Positions 7,793 through 16,484 of a stretch of 64,000 nt of DNA are shown here, one piece after another. A program made the position numbers and the translations under genes. Every line of letters starts with the position of its first letter. The stretch's first letter is position 1. Location: the NCBI GenBank assembly GCA_937871805.1, contig CALMQB010000002.1, positions 62,001 through 126,000 on the forward strand, read 5' to 3'. Under the pieces are notes generated by a model that had not been told where the DNA came from, did no database searches, and saw nothing but the letters and a program-made list of their open reading frames with translations. The DNA comes from an uncultured Candidatus Saccharibacteria bacterium (lineage in GTDB: Bacteria; Patescibacteriota; Saccharimonadia; Saccharimonadales; HK-STAS-PATE-42).

Positions 7793-8239
7793 TTAGCAAG
7801 GGACTGCGCTTAGGCGGTTCTCCATCATCTCTTCGGCTGTTGGTGGAGCTGTAGTTATAGATGGCGCAGCTGTCGTGGTTGCCGGAACTAGTGTTGTGGG
7901 CAGCCCAAGCGCTTCATCTGTGTAGAGGTGGTCATCAGGCTTGGGTGGAAAGGTCGTAGTGGTAGGGATTGCCTCCACGCCGTCTAAGTCTACTTTTGTC
8001 ACATCTAGTTTGATCCTTGATCCATCTTCAGCATACACACAGAATGTGCCAATTTGAGGTTGAGAGCTTGGAGTGCTGTCGATTGGTCCTTGGGGTGTGG
8101 AATTGGTTGCATCCTGCGTTGCATACGAATACGACACAACACAAGTAAGGGCTATGAGGCTGGCTATGCATGTGGCTACCCTTGCTTCTGAAAAGCCTAG
8201 CTGGCTCCTTGCTCTATTGTGGTTGTTCCTTTTTATCAT
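7793..8239 (-). CDS. Secreted or membrane-anchored Thr/Pro-rich protein
   Basis: A 148-residue protein with a basic N-terminus and a hydrophobic segment at about residues 21-39, followed by a low-complexity region with repeated TTT, TTTT and PP tracts. This suggests an extracellular, possibly glycosylated, stalk-like peptide anchored by its N-terminus. A single Cys lies in the signal segment, one in GTFCVYAEDG, and one is the last residue. No family is recognised. TATAAT on the minus strand is at 8287-8292, 47 nt upstream of the ATG. Confidence 0.55.
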   Translation of the reverse strand: MIKRNNHNRARSQLGFSEARVATCIASLIALTCVVSYSYATQDATNSTPQGPIDSTPSSQPQIGTFCVYAEDGSRIKLDVTKVDLDGVEAIPTTTTFPPKPDDHLYTDEALGLPTTLVPATTTAAPSITTAPPTAEEMMENRLSAVPC

Positions 8240-8286
8240 ATTAAGTTTAATTTAGGCTCCAAACCCCTTATTGATTTCTATATTTT

Positions 8287-8292
8287 ATTATA
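8287..8292 (-). promoter_or_regulatory. -10 element upstream of the Thr/Pro-rich protein gene
   Basis: Perfect TATAAT on the minus strand, 47 nt before the ATG at 8239. The leader contains one copy of the genome motif. Confidence 0.4.
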
Positions 8293-8350
8293 ACTAATAG
8301 TATTTATAAAGTCAACTATGAGTTCAAATAACCTTCACTTTTAGTTAAAC

Positions 8351-9820
8351 TTAATTACCGGTTCCTTTGAGGATTGTTCCGATAGTTTTAAAGAGGATTT
8401 TGATATCGAGCCACAGTCTCCAGTTTTGGACGTAATAAACGTCTAGCTTAACTCTATCTTCGTAAGAAAGGTCGTTACGGCCAGAGACTTGCCAAAGCCC
8501 AGTTATCCCGGGCTTTACGCTTAAGAACTTATCCCGAGAGCTTTTATAGCGTTTTAATTCATCTCTCGTAATTGCGCGCGGTCCAATTAAGCTCAATTTT
8601 CCTTGTAGAACATTAATTAGCTGGGCTAGCTCATCAATCCCAGTTTTTCTAATTATATGGCCAATCGGAGTAATTCTGGGGTCTTTGGCAACCTTTTGAG
8701 TCTCGGCCCATTCCGCCAAAAGGTCTTCCCTGCCCATTTCTGTAAAGATTTGGATTTCAGTCTTCTTTTTCCCACTTTTCTGACCAGTGCAGTACTTCCA
8801 ATACATACTGCGGAACTTATAAATGTAAAATGTTTTTCCGTAGCGAGTAATTCGGGAATGCTTGTAAATTACTGGGCCTCTAAAATCCGAAATCTTAATT
8901 AGGATGGCAAGAATTAGTAAGAATGGTGATGCAATAATCAAAATAATTAAACTTAAAGTGATATCAAAAATTCGCTTAAGGACAGTGTTCCAGCCGACAA
9001 GTGGTGTTATGTGAACATCTAGGCTTGGGACTCCGAAGAAGAGATCTGTGGTGGTCTTGACGCCATATAGAGAGGAATTTGAAGGAATAAGTTTGTAGCG
9101 AGCGTGGGCGGATTCCACGGCGGAAGTTAGAAGGTAGTTTTTCTCATCTTCCAGGACTTCTGTTTGCACAATTAGATCTGCGTGGCGACCACTAATTCTT
9201 TGGAGGGCGTGGTTGAAGTTGGTAATACGGTATTTTTTATCTGGTTTAAATTCTCTGGTTTGGCCGGGTTTTAGATCTGGCATCCAGATTCCTTCTAGTC
9301 GGTATTCGTTATTCTTTTTGCCGATTAGGTTTTGGTACAGCTTAGGGGCTATATTTCCGTTACCGATAATTAGAACGCGGGTTAGGCCTTTTCCGGCTCT
9401 TGCTGCCATAAACTTAATGAAGCGCAGAATTAGGCGACCAAGCCAGAGGAACCCTAAGCTTAAACCGAATGCGTAAACTGGAACTAAGCGCGCCGGAAAA
9501 AGTGGGCGTTCGAGGGCGAAATCTAGAGTGATTAGGGCCATGATTCCTATCGCAGAAGTCAAGACTAGCCCTGAGAATTCTTTTAGGAACTTATGGTAAA
9601 AACTACGTTTGTAGAGGCCGATGACGGCCATAATTCCAAGCCAGAATGGAAGGACTGCTGCGTAAATTAATGCATAGTTATTTGCTGAAATTGGAGTAAC
9701 TATTGGTCGAGGGTCAATTTGAACTCGCAAGATGTAGGCAACCGTAAATGCCGCTAGAATTGCCAGTGCATCGCTTAATATTAGGGCTAGATTGTAGAGA
9801 AGCTGGAATCTTTGTCGCAT
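8351..9820 (-). CDS. Exopolysaccharide polyprenyl glycosylphosphotransferase
   Basis: A polyisoprenyl-phosphate hexose-1-phosphate transferase, the enzyme that starts a repeat unit by moving sugar-1-phosphate onto undecaprenyl phosphate. It has about four N-terminal membrane segments, a central Rossmann-like CoA-binding-type domain (VLIIGNGNIAPKLYQNL), another membrane helix (ITLSLIILIIASPFLL) and the C-terminal catalytic domain. Signature stretches are YKFRSM, KTGIDELAQLINVLQGKLS, IGPRA and PGITGLWQVSGR. The 489-residue length fits the WbaP/WcaJ group. It works with the glycosyltransferase at 5977 and the polymerase at 10820, although they are not one operon. Confidence 0.92.
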   Translation of the reverse strand: MRQRFQLLYNLALILSDALAILAAFTVAYILRVQIDPRPIVTPISANNYALIYAAVLPFWLGIMAVIGLYKRSFYHKFLKEFSGLVLTSAIGIMALITLDFALERPLFPARLVPVYAFGLSLGFLWLGRLILRFIKFMAARAGKGLTRVLIIGNGNIAPKLYQNLIGKKNNEYRLEGIWMPDLKPGQTREFKPDKKYRITNFNHALQRISGRHADLIVQTEVLEDEKNYLLTSAVESAHARYKLIPSNSSLYGVKTTTDLFFGVPSLDVHITPLVGWNTVLKRIFDITLSLIILIIASPFLLILAILIKISDFRGPVIYKHSRITRYGKTFYIYKFRSMYWKYCTGQKSGKKKTEIQIFTEMGREDLLAEWAETQKVAKDPRITPIGHIIRKTGIDELAQLINVLQGKLSLIGPRAITRDELKRYKSSRDKFLSVKPGITGLWQVSGRNDLSYEDRVKLDVYYVQNWRLWLDIKILFKTIGTILKGTGN

Positions 9821-9921
9821 AACTTATAGAAAGCTATTGTAACACTTTATAAAGCGCTTATGGTATTGCTTTTTATTTAGTTTAGTGGTATATTAAGGTT
9901 AATTAAATATACGAAAATATT

Positions 9922-10782
9922 ATGACTGAACGATTAGCAATAGTACCTATTGATGCAGGGAGTGATGTGAGGGGTAAGTATTTAGATGAGCCTCGGATTG
10001 GCACTAGTTCTGGTAAGGGCAAGACAGCTGAAGCTTTCCGTAAAGTAGGTTATTTGGCTAATGATAGCGGGAGAGGTTATAGGACTGTAGCTTTTGCTGC
10101 TGCAGAAGAAGGCGTTGCCGCAGAAGACTTGGTGAGCTCAGGTCTCATAGATAAATGGAGAAGGGCTAATGTATTTGGCAACCATGATATCGGACTAAGC
10201 TTTGAGGGAGATGTTATTGATGAATCCGAACTGCACGGTAAAAGAATATCTAATATAGTTGCAGACTTTGGTGCTTTGCCCGAGGTCAGAGTGTTAATGA
10301 AAGATATGAAAATGAGTTGGCTTAATTGGGCAAAAGATGAGCGTGAAATGGAAGTGGTTGCTCTAGATGGCCGAGAGATGAGGTCTATGGTGCAGGATAT
10401 GGCTATAAACGAAAATCGAGTTCCAGGCGCTTTTATTCTTGCAGGCTTTACTATGATAGTTAACCCCGTAGAGGCAGCCAGAAGAAGAATGAGTGCACGA
10501 GAGGAAATCAAGTATGATGATCCTAATTGGTGGCTGAATTCAGGTGTAATGGAAACTATTGGTGAATTGAGAAAGAGAGCATTGAAAGACGAAGACAGAG
10601 ATGTTGACCCAGTAGGGATTCCGACTTACCATAAAGACTTATCAGAAGCAAATGTTGCACTAGTTGCTGAAAGGACGTGGAAGATAGGCGATGAAATACT
10701 TTTTGATACTACGGGAATATCCCAGGATGCCGTACAAGATGCTGGCACTTATATCGTGAATAAGATATTGGAGACGTTATAG
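9922..10782 (+). CDS. Divergent cytidylate kinase-like protein
   Basis: 286 residues that follow the layout of (d)CMP kinase, which makes CDP/dCDP. A P-loop-like stretch GTSSGKGKTAEAF is followed by ANDSGRGYRTVAFAAAEEGV (compare the Cmk LDTGAMYRAVAL pattern), RISNIVADFGALPEVR, VVALDGREMRSMV and the C-terminal DTTGISQDAV. The P-loop is one residue out of register with the classical GxxxxGK[ST], so catalysis may be altered. It is about 50 residues longer than typical Cmk. The gene has no AAACTTAA copy, unlike the core genes around it. I infer a Cmk homologue, with the exact substrate open. Confidence 0.62.
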   Translation: MTERLAIVPIDAGSDVRGKYLDEPRIGTSSGKGKTAEAFRKVGYLANDSGRGYRTVAFAAAEEGVAAEDLVSSGLIDKWRRANVFGNHDIGLSFEGDVIDESELHGKRISNIVADFGALPEVRVLMKDMKMSWLNWAKDEREMEVVALDGREMRSMVQDMAINENRVPGAFILAGFTMIVNPVEAARRRMSAREEIKYDDPNWWLNSGVMETIGELRKRALKDEDRDVDPVGIPTYHKDLSEANVALVAERTWKIGDEILFDTTGISQDAVQDAGTYIVNKILETL

Positions 10783-10819
10783 AACTAGATTAAAGCGCTC
10801 TGCTAAACTTAAGTTTAGT

Positions 10820-12268
10820 ATGTTTAAGAAGTTTTTTGGTGAAGTTAAGAGTTTGAACTTGAGTGAGAAGTTACTTCTCCTACTGATTTTTGTTCTACCG
10901 TTTGAAAGGATCCCGAGTTTTGAAGTAGCTGGCTTTACTCTAAAGTTAAGTTTATTTTTTGGTTTAGCACTTCTTCTAAGTTTAATTAGAGATGTATTTA
11001 ATAAAAAGATAGCACTAAACTTAAAGAATTATGTTTTGGGGTCTAAGTGGCTGTTCTTGCCTTTAGGTATTTTGCTCTATTCCCTTATTGGCATTTTGTG
11101 GGTAGAAAATGTAAGCTATTGGCTGAAGGCAAATGTTGCTTTGGGATTTTCTATAGCCGTTTTTTATGCTAGCTTTTTAGTTTTTGCGAACTTGGCGGAA
11201 GATAAAATGTGCAGAGAGAGATTATTAAGTTTAACTTTAAGAACTGTGATGCTCTCTGCTGGGCTTATTCTGGCTTTCGGCTTCTTTCAGTGGTTTGGAG
11301 ATTTGGCAGGTCTTGGTTCGAACATCACTGGGATTCGAAATCTTTATGATGCAGACAGGCTAGGTTTACCAAGAATGCATTCAACATTACTTGAGCCGAT
11401 GTGGATGGGAATTTATTTACTTTTACCTCTAAGCCTTTTGATCGCAGATAAAAAGGCAATGATTTTAAAATCTCAAGTCTGGAGGCTAGCAATGATTGGC
11501 TCTATACTCTTAGCAATTTTACTCGGACTTTCGAGGGGTGCAATTGCAGTTTCAGCTTTGGTTTCTCTTGTTGGGCTTAAGCATAACTATTATGAAATTA
11601 AAGATGCTACGTTTAAGAATCTAAGTTTAAGCAGCTTCTTAAAATACGGGATCTTTAGTTTAAGTATATTGTTTATCATTGGGCTTAGTATAGGTATTTT
11701 TTCTAAAAAGGGGGATGACCCCAACCAACGCTATAATAAAGGATTTGGTGTGCTCACTGGTCATCTAAAGAGGCTCAATGTTTTTGAAGAACCAGAAGCT
11801 GGTAAACGAACCAGTCTTAGCGATAGAACTATTGCTAGAAAAGACGGTTTTGAAATAGCTACAGCATCTAAGCATAATCTATTTTTTGGAGTTGGTGCCG
11901 GACAGTTTAGTAGTTACTCTAAGACTCCAGAAGTTTTTGGAGGCACGAGCTGGGTAACGTTGCTCGACTTTATGATTGATTATGGTGTTTTGATGTTGGC
12001 ATTTTTCATCCACTTTTTGGTTATGATTTTGAAGTTTTGTAAATCTAACCGGAACTCAGCTGAAGTTGATTCTAAATTTGGATTTATATATTTTGGTTTA
12101 TTGCTCTATTTTGTAGGATTTTGGCTACAATCCTTTACGACTGGTTCTTTCACGATTACTCATTTTTGGGTTGTGGCAGGAATTGTTAGTGGATTAAGTT
12201 TAAGCCCTTCTAAAGTTCACTCTGAAAAATCTAAGATTCCCGCTTTTGCGGGAACGACTAAGTTTTAG
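10820..12268 (+). CDS. O-antigen ligase/polymerase family membrane protein (Wzy/WaaL-like)
   Basis: A 482-residue protein with about ten hydrophobic segments and a large external loop (about residues 300-375) containing FGVLTGHLKR and FFGVGAGQFSSY, as in O-antigen ligase/Wzy proteins that join polysaccharide units outside the membrane. The last 15-20 residues (KSKIPAFAGTTKF) are encoded by a repeat element at 12227-12268 that supplies the stop codon, so the native end was probably different. Several AAACTTAA copies lie in the gene. It completes the polysaccharide set with the genes at 5977 and 8351. Confidence 0.8.
   Translation: MFKKFFGEVKSLNLSEKLLLLLIFVLPFERIPSFEVAGFTLKLSLFFGLALLLSLIRDVFNKKIALNLKNYVLGSKWLFLPLGILLYSLIGILWVENVSYWLKANVALGFSIAVFYASFLVFANLAEDKMCRERLLSLTLRTVMLSAGLILAFGFFQWFGDLAGLGSNITGIRNLYDADRLGLPRMHSTLLEPMWMGIYLLLPLSLLIADKKAMILKSQVWRLAMIGSILLAILLGLSRGAIAVSALVSLVGLKHNYYEIKDATFKNLSLSSFLKYGIFSLSILFIIGLSIGIFSKKGDDPNQRYNKGFGVLTGHLKRLNVFEEPEAGKRTSLSDRTIARKDGFEIATASKHNLFFGVGAGQFSSYSKTPEVFGGTSWVTLLDFMIDYGVLMLAFFIHFLVMILKFCKSNRNSAEVDSKFGFIYFGLLLYFVGFWLQSFTTGSFTITHFWVVAGIVSGLSLSPSKVHSEKSKIPAFAGTTKF
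12227..12268 (+). repeat. REP-like repeat R1 (forms the end of the upstream gene)
   Basis: AAATCTAAGATTCCC, the hairpin CCCGCTTTTGCGGG, then AACGACTAAGTTTTAG. Its last three bases are the stop codon of the O-antigen ligase-like gene. It is a direct repeat of R3 at 12636. Confidence 0.8.
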
Positions 12269-12287
12269 GAATTAAGGTCTGCGCCAT

Positions 12288-12319
12288 GTCATCCCCAGCT
12301 TGACTGGGAATCTTAGATT
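12288..12319 (-). repeat. REP-like repeat R2 (inverted)
   Basis: Reads AATCTAAGATTCCCAGTCAA... on the minus strand. It matches 12637-12668 at 31 of 32 positions and contains the hairpin CCCAG-TCAAG-CTGGG. It lies 15 bp before the GIY-YIG start codon. Confidence 0.85.
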
Positions 12320-12334
12320 GGTAGTATTTGTGAT

Positions 12335-12637
12335 ATGAATCATCTTAAGCCAAAAAAGGGCTATTTATACATTCTTGCTTCAAAAACAGATGGTGCAATT
12401 TACGTCGGTGTTACTTCCGATCTGATGAAGCGTGTTTACGAACATAAATATCTAGCTGTTGGTGGTCATACGAAACTTTACCATATTAAAAGGCTTGTTT
12501 ACTTTGAAGAATATGAAGATGTCAGGGATGCCATAAAGCGTGAAAAGCAAATCAAAAAATGGAGCAGAGCTTGGAAGCTTGATCTTATCGTTAAAGATAA
12601 CCCAAAATGGTTAGATTTGTACGATGAGATTACTTAA
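12335..12637 (+). CDS. Small GIY-YIG nuclease superfamily protein
   Basis: A stand-alone 100-residue GIY-YIG domain. The first motif is GYLYILASKTDGAIYVGVT, followed by the conserved Arg in SDLMKRVYEHK and the Glu region VYFEEYEDVRDAIKREKQIK, then the WSRAWKLDLI tail usual for this group. GIY-YIG domains cut one DNA strand through Tyr, Arg and Glu. The group is often annotated as UvrC-like or YhbQ-like, but physiological roles are mostly unknown. It lies between near-identical inverted repeats, and its stop codon overlaps the right repeat. This suggests that the nuclease and the repeats form a unit. Confidence 0.85.
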   Translation: MNHLKPKKGYLYILASKTDGAIYVGVTSDLMKRVYEHKYLAVGGHTKLYHIKRLVYFEEYEDVRDAIKREKQIKKWSRAWKLDLIVKDNPKWLDLYDEIT

Positions 12638-12678
12638 ATCTAAGATTCCCAGTCAAGCTGGGAATGACTCAGTTTTAG
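12636..12678 (+). repeat. REP-like repeat R3
   Basis: Begins AAATCTAAGATTCCC, has the hairpin CCCAGTCAAGCTGGG, then AATGACTCAGTTTTAG. It is the inverted partner of R2 and a direct repeat of R1. The first two bases overlap the GIY-YIG stop codon. Confidence 0.85.
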
Positions 12679-12750
12679 ACCTAGACTCTGAAGCAAGTTT
12701 GGGGAGATAGCTTTTGCTAAAAATGACGGCTGATAGGTCTAAAGACTAAA

Positions 12751-13413
12751 TTAGAGTTTTTTAAATTCAACAAGGATTTCTTGGTAAGGCATTTTCACTA
12801 GATCGTTAAACTTAAGTTTGCCATTAGCTAGAATTTTATGGATGATCCAGGTTCCAGTTTTGTAAATTATCCAACGGCGACCATCGGGATGATCGAATAG
12901 ATACTCATAATTTTTAGAATCTATGGGAAGTTTGCCTATCTCATCAAACCATTTCTGCATAGTTTTATCATCCTCGAATTGCCCCCATGGGACCTTTTCA
13001 CCTGAAAAATTTTGTTCAAAGTTGACCGAAAGCCCCTCTTCGATTGCGGCCCTAAGTGGTTCTGGACTGTAGGGTTGATCTAGCGTGTACATTCTGGAAG
13101 CGTGTAGACACTCGTGCATCAACATCACATGCAGGTTGTGCAATGTTTTTTCTTCCCCAAATGGAAGATTGGGGTCGATTCCAAGATCAACCCATTCGGA
13201 GCTCATGGTTACTGCGTAAAACCCGCGCCCTTCTATCATTCGGCCGTGCTCATCACTAAATTGAAGGGTGATATTGAGATATGGTGAAAGTGGTGGAAGA
13301 AGTTTTGAAGCGGCCTGGATCGCTTGACGAGCAACATTTTCTAGCTTCTCTTTGGTGACTCCTTTTTTATTGGCCTCAGACCAATACTTGGAATTAAAAA
13401 CTACTATGTCCAT
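12751..13413 (-). CDS. Putative Zn-dependent protease, DUF2268-like
   Basis: 220 residues with the zinc motif MHECLHASRMY (HExxH at 100-104, followed by an Arg as in the DUF2268/HExxHxxR group). RAAIEEGLS at 121-129 supplies a likely third ligand, Glu125 or Glu126. No signal peptide is seen, so it probably acts in the cytoplasm. It lies 21 bp downstream of the ABC exporter on the same strand and may be co-transcribed; a motif copy fills the gap. The protease function is inferred from the motif. Confidence 0.7.
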   Translation of the reverse strand: MDIVVFNSKYWSEANKKGVTKEKLENVARQAIQAASKLLPPLSPYLNITLQFSDEHGRMIEGRGFYAVTMSSEWVDLGIDPNLPFGEEKTLHNLHVMLMHECLHASRMYTLDQPYSPEPLRAAIEEGLSVNFEQNFSGEKVPWGQFEDDKTMQKWFDEIGKLPIDSKNYEYLFDHPDGRRWIIYKTGTWIIHKILANGKLKFNDLVKMPYQEILVEFKKL

Positions 13414-13434
13414 GGCTATTATTGTATCTTAAGT

Positions 13435-15306
13435 TTAATCTTTGTAGCCTTCGGCTTGCTTGGTGAACATTTCAGAATAGAGTTTGGAGTTCTTCATTAG
13501 CTCTCTGTGGGAGCCCTCTTCGACGATTTTACCCTTTTGTAAGACAACGATTCTCTGGGCTCTTTTTACAGTTGAAAAGCGGTGAGAGATTATTAAGGCA
13601 GTTTTATTCCCATAATGATTGAAGATGTTGTTGAAGATCTCGTATTCGGCGTTGGCGTCTACCGCAGCAGTTGGTTCATCCAGAATCAAGATGTTTGAAT
13701 CACGGTAAAATGCTCTGGCGAGTGCGACCCTTTGCCATTGACCTCCGCTTGGCTCGACTCCTTCTTCAAAAGAGTTATCTAAAATTGTGTTGATTCCTCT
13801 GGGCAACTTTTTTAGAACTGGATCCAGGTTGGAAAGCTCTTCGGCACGGGTGATCTTTTGTTTGGTAGATTTTGCTTCTGCTCTACCAAATTCGATGTTA
13901 GTTTTAATATCGAATGGGTAACGGTTGAATTCTTGGAAGAGAACTCCGATTTGTGACCAGTAACTATCCAAATCGAGTTCCTTGATATCTATTCCGTTAA
14001 CTAAGATTTGCCCTTCAGTTACATCGTAAAGCCTCAACAAGAGCTTAATTATTGTGGTCTTCCCCGCTCCGTTTTCACCAACTAGTGCGAGGTGCTCCCC
14101 TGCTTTTATAGTTAAGTTTAAGTTTTCAAGAATTTTTTCTTTGGGATTAGACTTATAGGCAAACGAAACATTCTTAAATTCAATCGTTGGAATTTTTTTA
14201 GAGTTTAATCTAATTGAACCATTTTTGGAGTAAATATTTGGTTTAGTGTCTAAGACCTGGAAGAAGTCTTTAGCGTAAAGAGAATGGTCTCCAATTGAAG
14301 TTAGCACCGAAACTAAGTTATTGATAGACTGGTTAAACTGACCTAAGGATCCTATAAAAAAACTAAAGTCTGCAATACTATAAAAACCCTTGATAGTGCT
14401 GTCTATAATTTTTAGAGAAACCAAGAAGAAACTAGATTCATAAATTATATCTGCTAGTACTTCAATTCTTAAGCTCTTCTTTAATACCTTGGTTTGCTCT
14501 TGATTAAACTTCCCTAGTTTTTTAGCGGCAATTCCATACAGAAGCCTCTCTTTGAGTGCATAGAGTTTGACCTCTAAAAGGCTTTTTTCATCTCGAAATT
14601 TACTCATTGTCTTGGCATATATATGGAATTCATCACCTCCTACTTGCCAGATCGAATACTTAACCTTAGAACGTTTTATATTTGCAAATATTCTGGGTAT
14701 TGTTGCAAGAATTAAGAGCAACGATACAAGAACACCGACCTTCAGGGCAACAACGAGTGCTATACTAAATTTTAAGATATTTGCATAGAGATAAATTGTT
14801 TGGATGTTAAGTTGAGATATGGCATAAGAGCCTTTCGTGTCAACTTTATTTAAGAGTTTTTGGTTGTCTCGATCTTCATAAAAACTTATATCGAGATCAG
14901 CTCTAACACTTTGGAGAAGGATCGAACTGTGGAGGTCATTCCTTATATAGTGCAGTTCGAATATAAAACTAGAAAAGGTTTGAGCAAGTGTAGTTAAAGA
15001 ATAAAATATTAGCTGTAGCGCTAAGTAAGGAATGATCTGCGAACTCCAGGCTCCTTGCTGAGCAGAATTTATAATTTCGCCTAAGACTCTACTGGCTACG
15101 TAAACAGAGGCAAATGAGCCAACTACTAGTACAGTTTGCGCTAGAAACTGGGAGATCATATTCCACTTATCAAAGCTCCAGTATTCCTTCATTGAGCGTC
15201 GGATAGCCATTAGGTATACTTTAAGCTTTACCTTTTCTGGTGTCTTTTTATTATTTTTATTCTTAGAGCTTTTATTCTCAGAGACTATTTTTGTATTATT
15301 TTTCAT
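13435..15306 (-). CDS. ABC transporter, fused permease and ATPase (exporter type)
   Basis: A half-transporter of 623 residues that would work as a dimer. Residues about 45-350 hold six membrane helices of an ABC exporter domain. The nucleotide-binding domain starts near 375 with Walker A GENGAGKTTIIK, the Q-loop in IGVLFQEFNRYPFD, the ABC signature SGGQWQRVALARA, Walker B NILILDEPTAAVDA and the H-loop ALIISHRFST. Substrate unknown. The Lys-rich N-terminus (first 25 residues) is atypical. Only one copy of the genome motif is found in almost 1.9 kb. Confidence 0.93.
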   Translation of the reverse strand: MKNNTKIVSENKSSKNKNNKKTPEKVKLKVYLMAIRRSMKEYWSFDKWNMISQFLAQTVLVVGSFASVYVASRVLGEIINSAQQGAWSSQIIPYLALQLIFYSLTTLAQTFSSFIFELHYIRNDLHSSILLQSVRADLDISFYEDRDNQKLLNKVDTKGSYAISQLNIQTIYLYANILKFSIALVVALKVGVLVSLLLILATIPRIFANIKRSKVKYSIWQVGGDEFHIYAKTMSKFRDEKSLLEVKLYALKERLLYGIAAKKLGKFNQEQTKVLKKSLRIEVLADIIYESSFFLVSLKIIDSTIKGFYSIADFSFFIGSLGQFNQSINNLVSVLTSIGDHSLYAKDFFQVLDTKPNIYSKNGSIRLNSKKIPTIEFKNVSFAYKSNPKEKILENLNLTIKAGEHLALVGENGAGKTTIIKLLLRLYDVTEGQILVNGIDIKELDLDSYWSQIGVLFQEFNRYPFDIKTNIEFGRAEAKSTKQKITRAEELSNLDPVLKKLPRGINTILDNSFEEGVEPSGGQWQRVALARAFYRDSNILILDEPTAAVDANAEYEIFNNIFNHYGNKTALIISHRFSTVKRAQRIVVLQKGKIVEEGSHRELMKNSKLYSEMFTKQAEGYKD

Positions 15307-15485
15307 CGTTTTGTATTTAAGTTTGAGTTAGAGGTTGCATGAACCTTGGTTGTGGTAAAATTAAGCCTACTGAAAATTAACTGTAGTAAATTAATCCGTA
15401 GAAGTAATTTAAACTAACTGTTTGGATTTTGAATATTCATCTTTATAAATTGAAGTCTTAGCCTTTTCGCCTTAACTTAAGTATT

Positions 15486-16211
15486 ATGCAATCTGCTGAT
15501 ATTATAACAGATAAGATGCCCAACCACATAGGGCTTATTTTAGACGGCAACAGGAGGTGGGCTAAAGAAAATGGCTGCAAAAGTACCCTAGATGGCCATA
15601 AACAGGGGTATGATAGCTTGAAGAGCGTAGCTGAATATGCATTTGATAAGGGCATTAGGAATGTCTCAGCCTTTGTATTTAGCACAGAAAACTGGAACCG
15701 TAGCAAGAAAGAAGTTGATTACTTGATGAAGCTTCTTGTCAGGATGATGAAACGGGATGTGAAAGAATTGCACAGAAAGGGTGTTAAGGTTTTATGGCTA
15801 GGAACTAGAATCGGTTTAAAGCCTGATGTTCTGCAGGCAATTGAGGATGCAGTTGTAAAGACCGAGAAGAATATTAAGGGGACACTTGCCTTTTGCTTAA
15901 ACTACGGAGGTCAGCAAGAGCTAGCTGATGCTACTTCAAAAATTATTCAAAAAGGATATAACGCTGAGGAAATTACTCCTGCGCTGATTGAAGAGAATTT
16001 GTATGCGCCGGAACTTGGCCCAATTGATTTGATGATTAGAACTAGTGGAGAGCAACGCCTGAGTGGTTTTCAGCTTTGGAGGTGCAGTTATGCAGAACTC
16101 TACTTTACAGATACAAAATGGCCAGCCTTTACTAATGAGGATCTAGATTTAGCGCTTGAGGAGTTTGCTAGCCGCAACCGTAGATTTGGCGGCGATGCCA
16201 AAAAAGCTTAG
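15486..16211 (+). CDS. uppS: Isoprenyl transferase (undecaprenyl diphosphate synthase)
   Basis: Makes the C55 polyprenyl diphosphate carrier used for peptidoglycan and surface polysaccharide by cis-condensation of IPP units. At 241 residues it has family length. Catalytic and substrate residues are visible: HIGLILDGNRRWAKENG with the essential Asp (about 20), then AFVFSTENWNRS, and the C-terminal RTSGEQRLSGFQLWRCSYAELYF. The product is the lipid acceptor for the glycosylphosphotransferase at 8351. No Shine-Dalgarno is seen. Confidence 0.95.
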   Translation: MQSADIITDKMPNHIGLILDGNRRWAKENGCKSTLDGHKQGYDSLKSVAEYAFDKGIRNVSAFVFSTENWNRSKKEVDYLMKLLVRMMKRDVKELHRKGVKVLWLGTRIGLKPDVLQAIEDAVVKTEKNIKGTLAFCLNYGGQQELADATSKIIQKGYNAEEITPALIEENLYAPELGPIDLMIRTSGEQRLSGFQLWRCSYAELYFTDTKWPAFTNEDLDLALEEFASRNRRFGGDAKKA

Positions 16212-16219
16212 AGTTGTCT

Positions 16220-16395
16220 GTCACCCTAAGCTTGTCGAGGGGTCTGAGCTAATCCTGATAAGTTAAACTTAAGTTATAACGTAGATCCTGGAACGAGTTC
16301 GGGATGACGAAGACTAATTGAACAAATGAAGCTAGACTGAGTCGCATAGTGTCCAGTTCAGGTTCAGAGATTTCTCGGCAAGCTCGAGATGACGG
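16220..16395. repeat. REP-like palindrome cluster including a composite unit
   Basis: The 273-bp gap between uppS and ybaB is mostly repeats. There is one palindrome near 16220-16249 (GTCACCCTAAGCTTGTCGAG...). A second unit runs from GATCCTGGAACGAG at 16283 to CGGCAAGCTCGAGATGACGG at 16395. The 16283-16395 unit matches 22471-22583 in length, order and much of its sequence, so it is a composite element with two hairpin ends. Motif copies lie at 16264 and 16446. Confidence 0.75.
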
Positions 16396-16484
16396 AGTTC
16401 AGAGTTAAACTTACATCCTGGAAAAAATCCTACTAAAACTGTTAAACTTAAGTTTGAATTAGTTTATAAAAGGAGAGTAAATTT

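Larger units (their letters stand above)
12227..12678. mobile_element. Putative mobile cassette: GIY-YIG gene bracketed by repeats
   Basis: A 452-bp unit in which the GIY-YIG nuclease gene lies between REP-like repeats. R2 at 12288-12319 and the 12637-12668 part of R3 are inverted copies identical at 31 of 32 positions. R1 at 12227-12268 and R3 at 12636-12678 are direct copies sharing AAATCTAAGATTCCC and AGTTTTAG around different hairpin centres (CCCGC..GCGGG and CCCAG..CTGGG). The gene nearly fills the space between R2 and R3, and its stop codon overlaps R3. Mobility is inferred from this arrangement. Confidence 0.5.
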
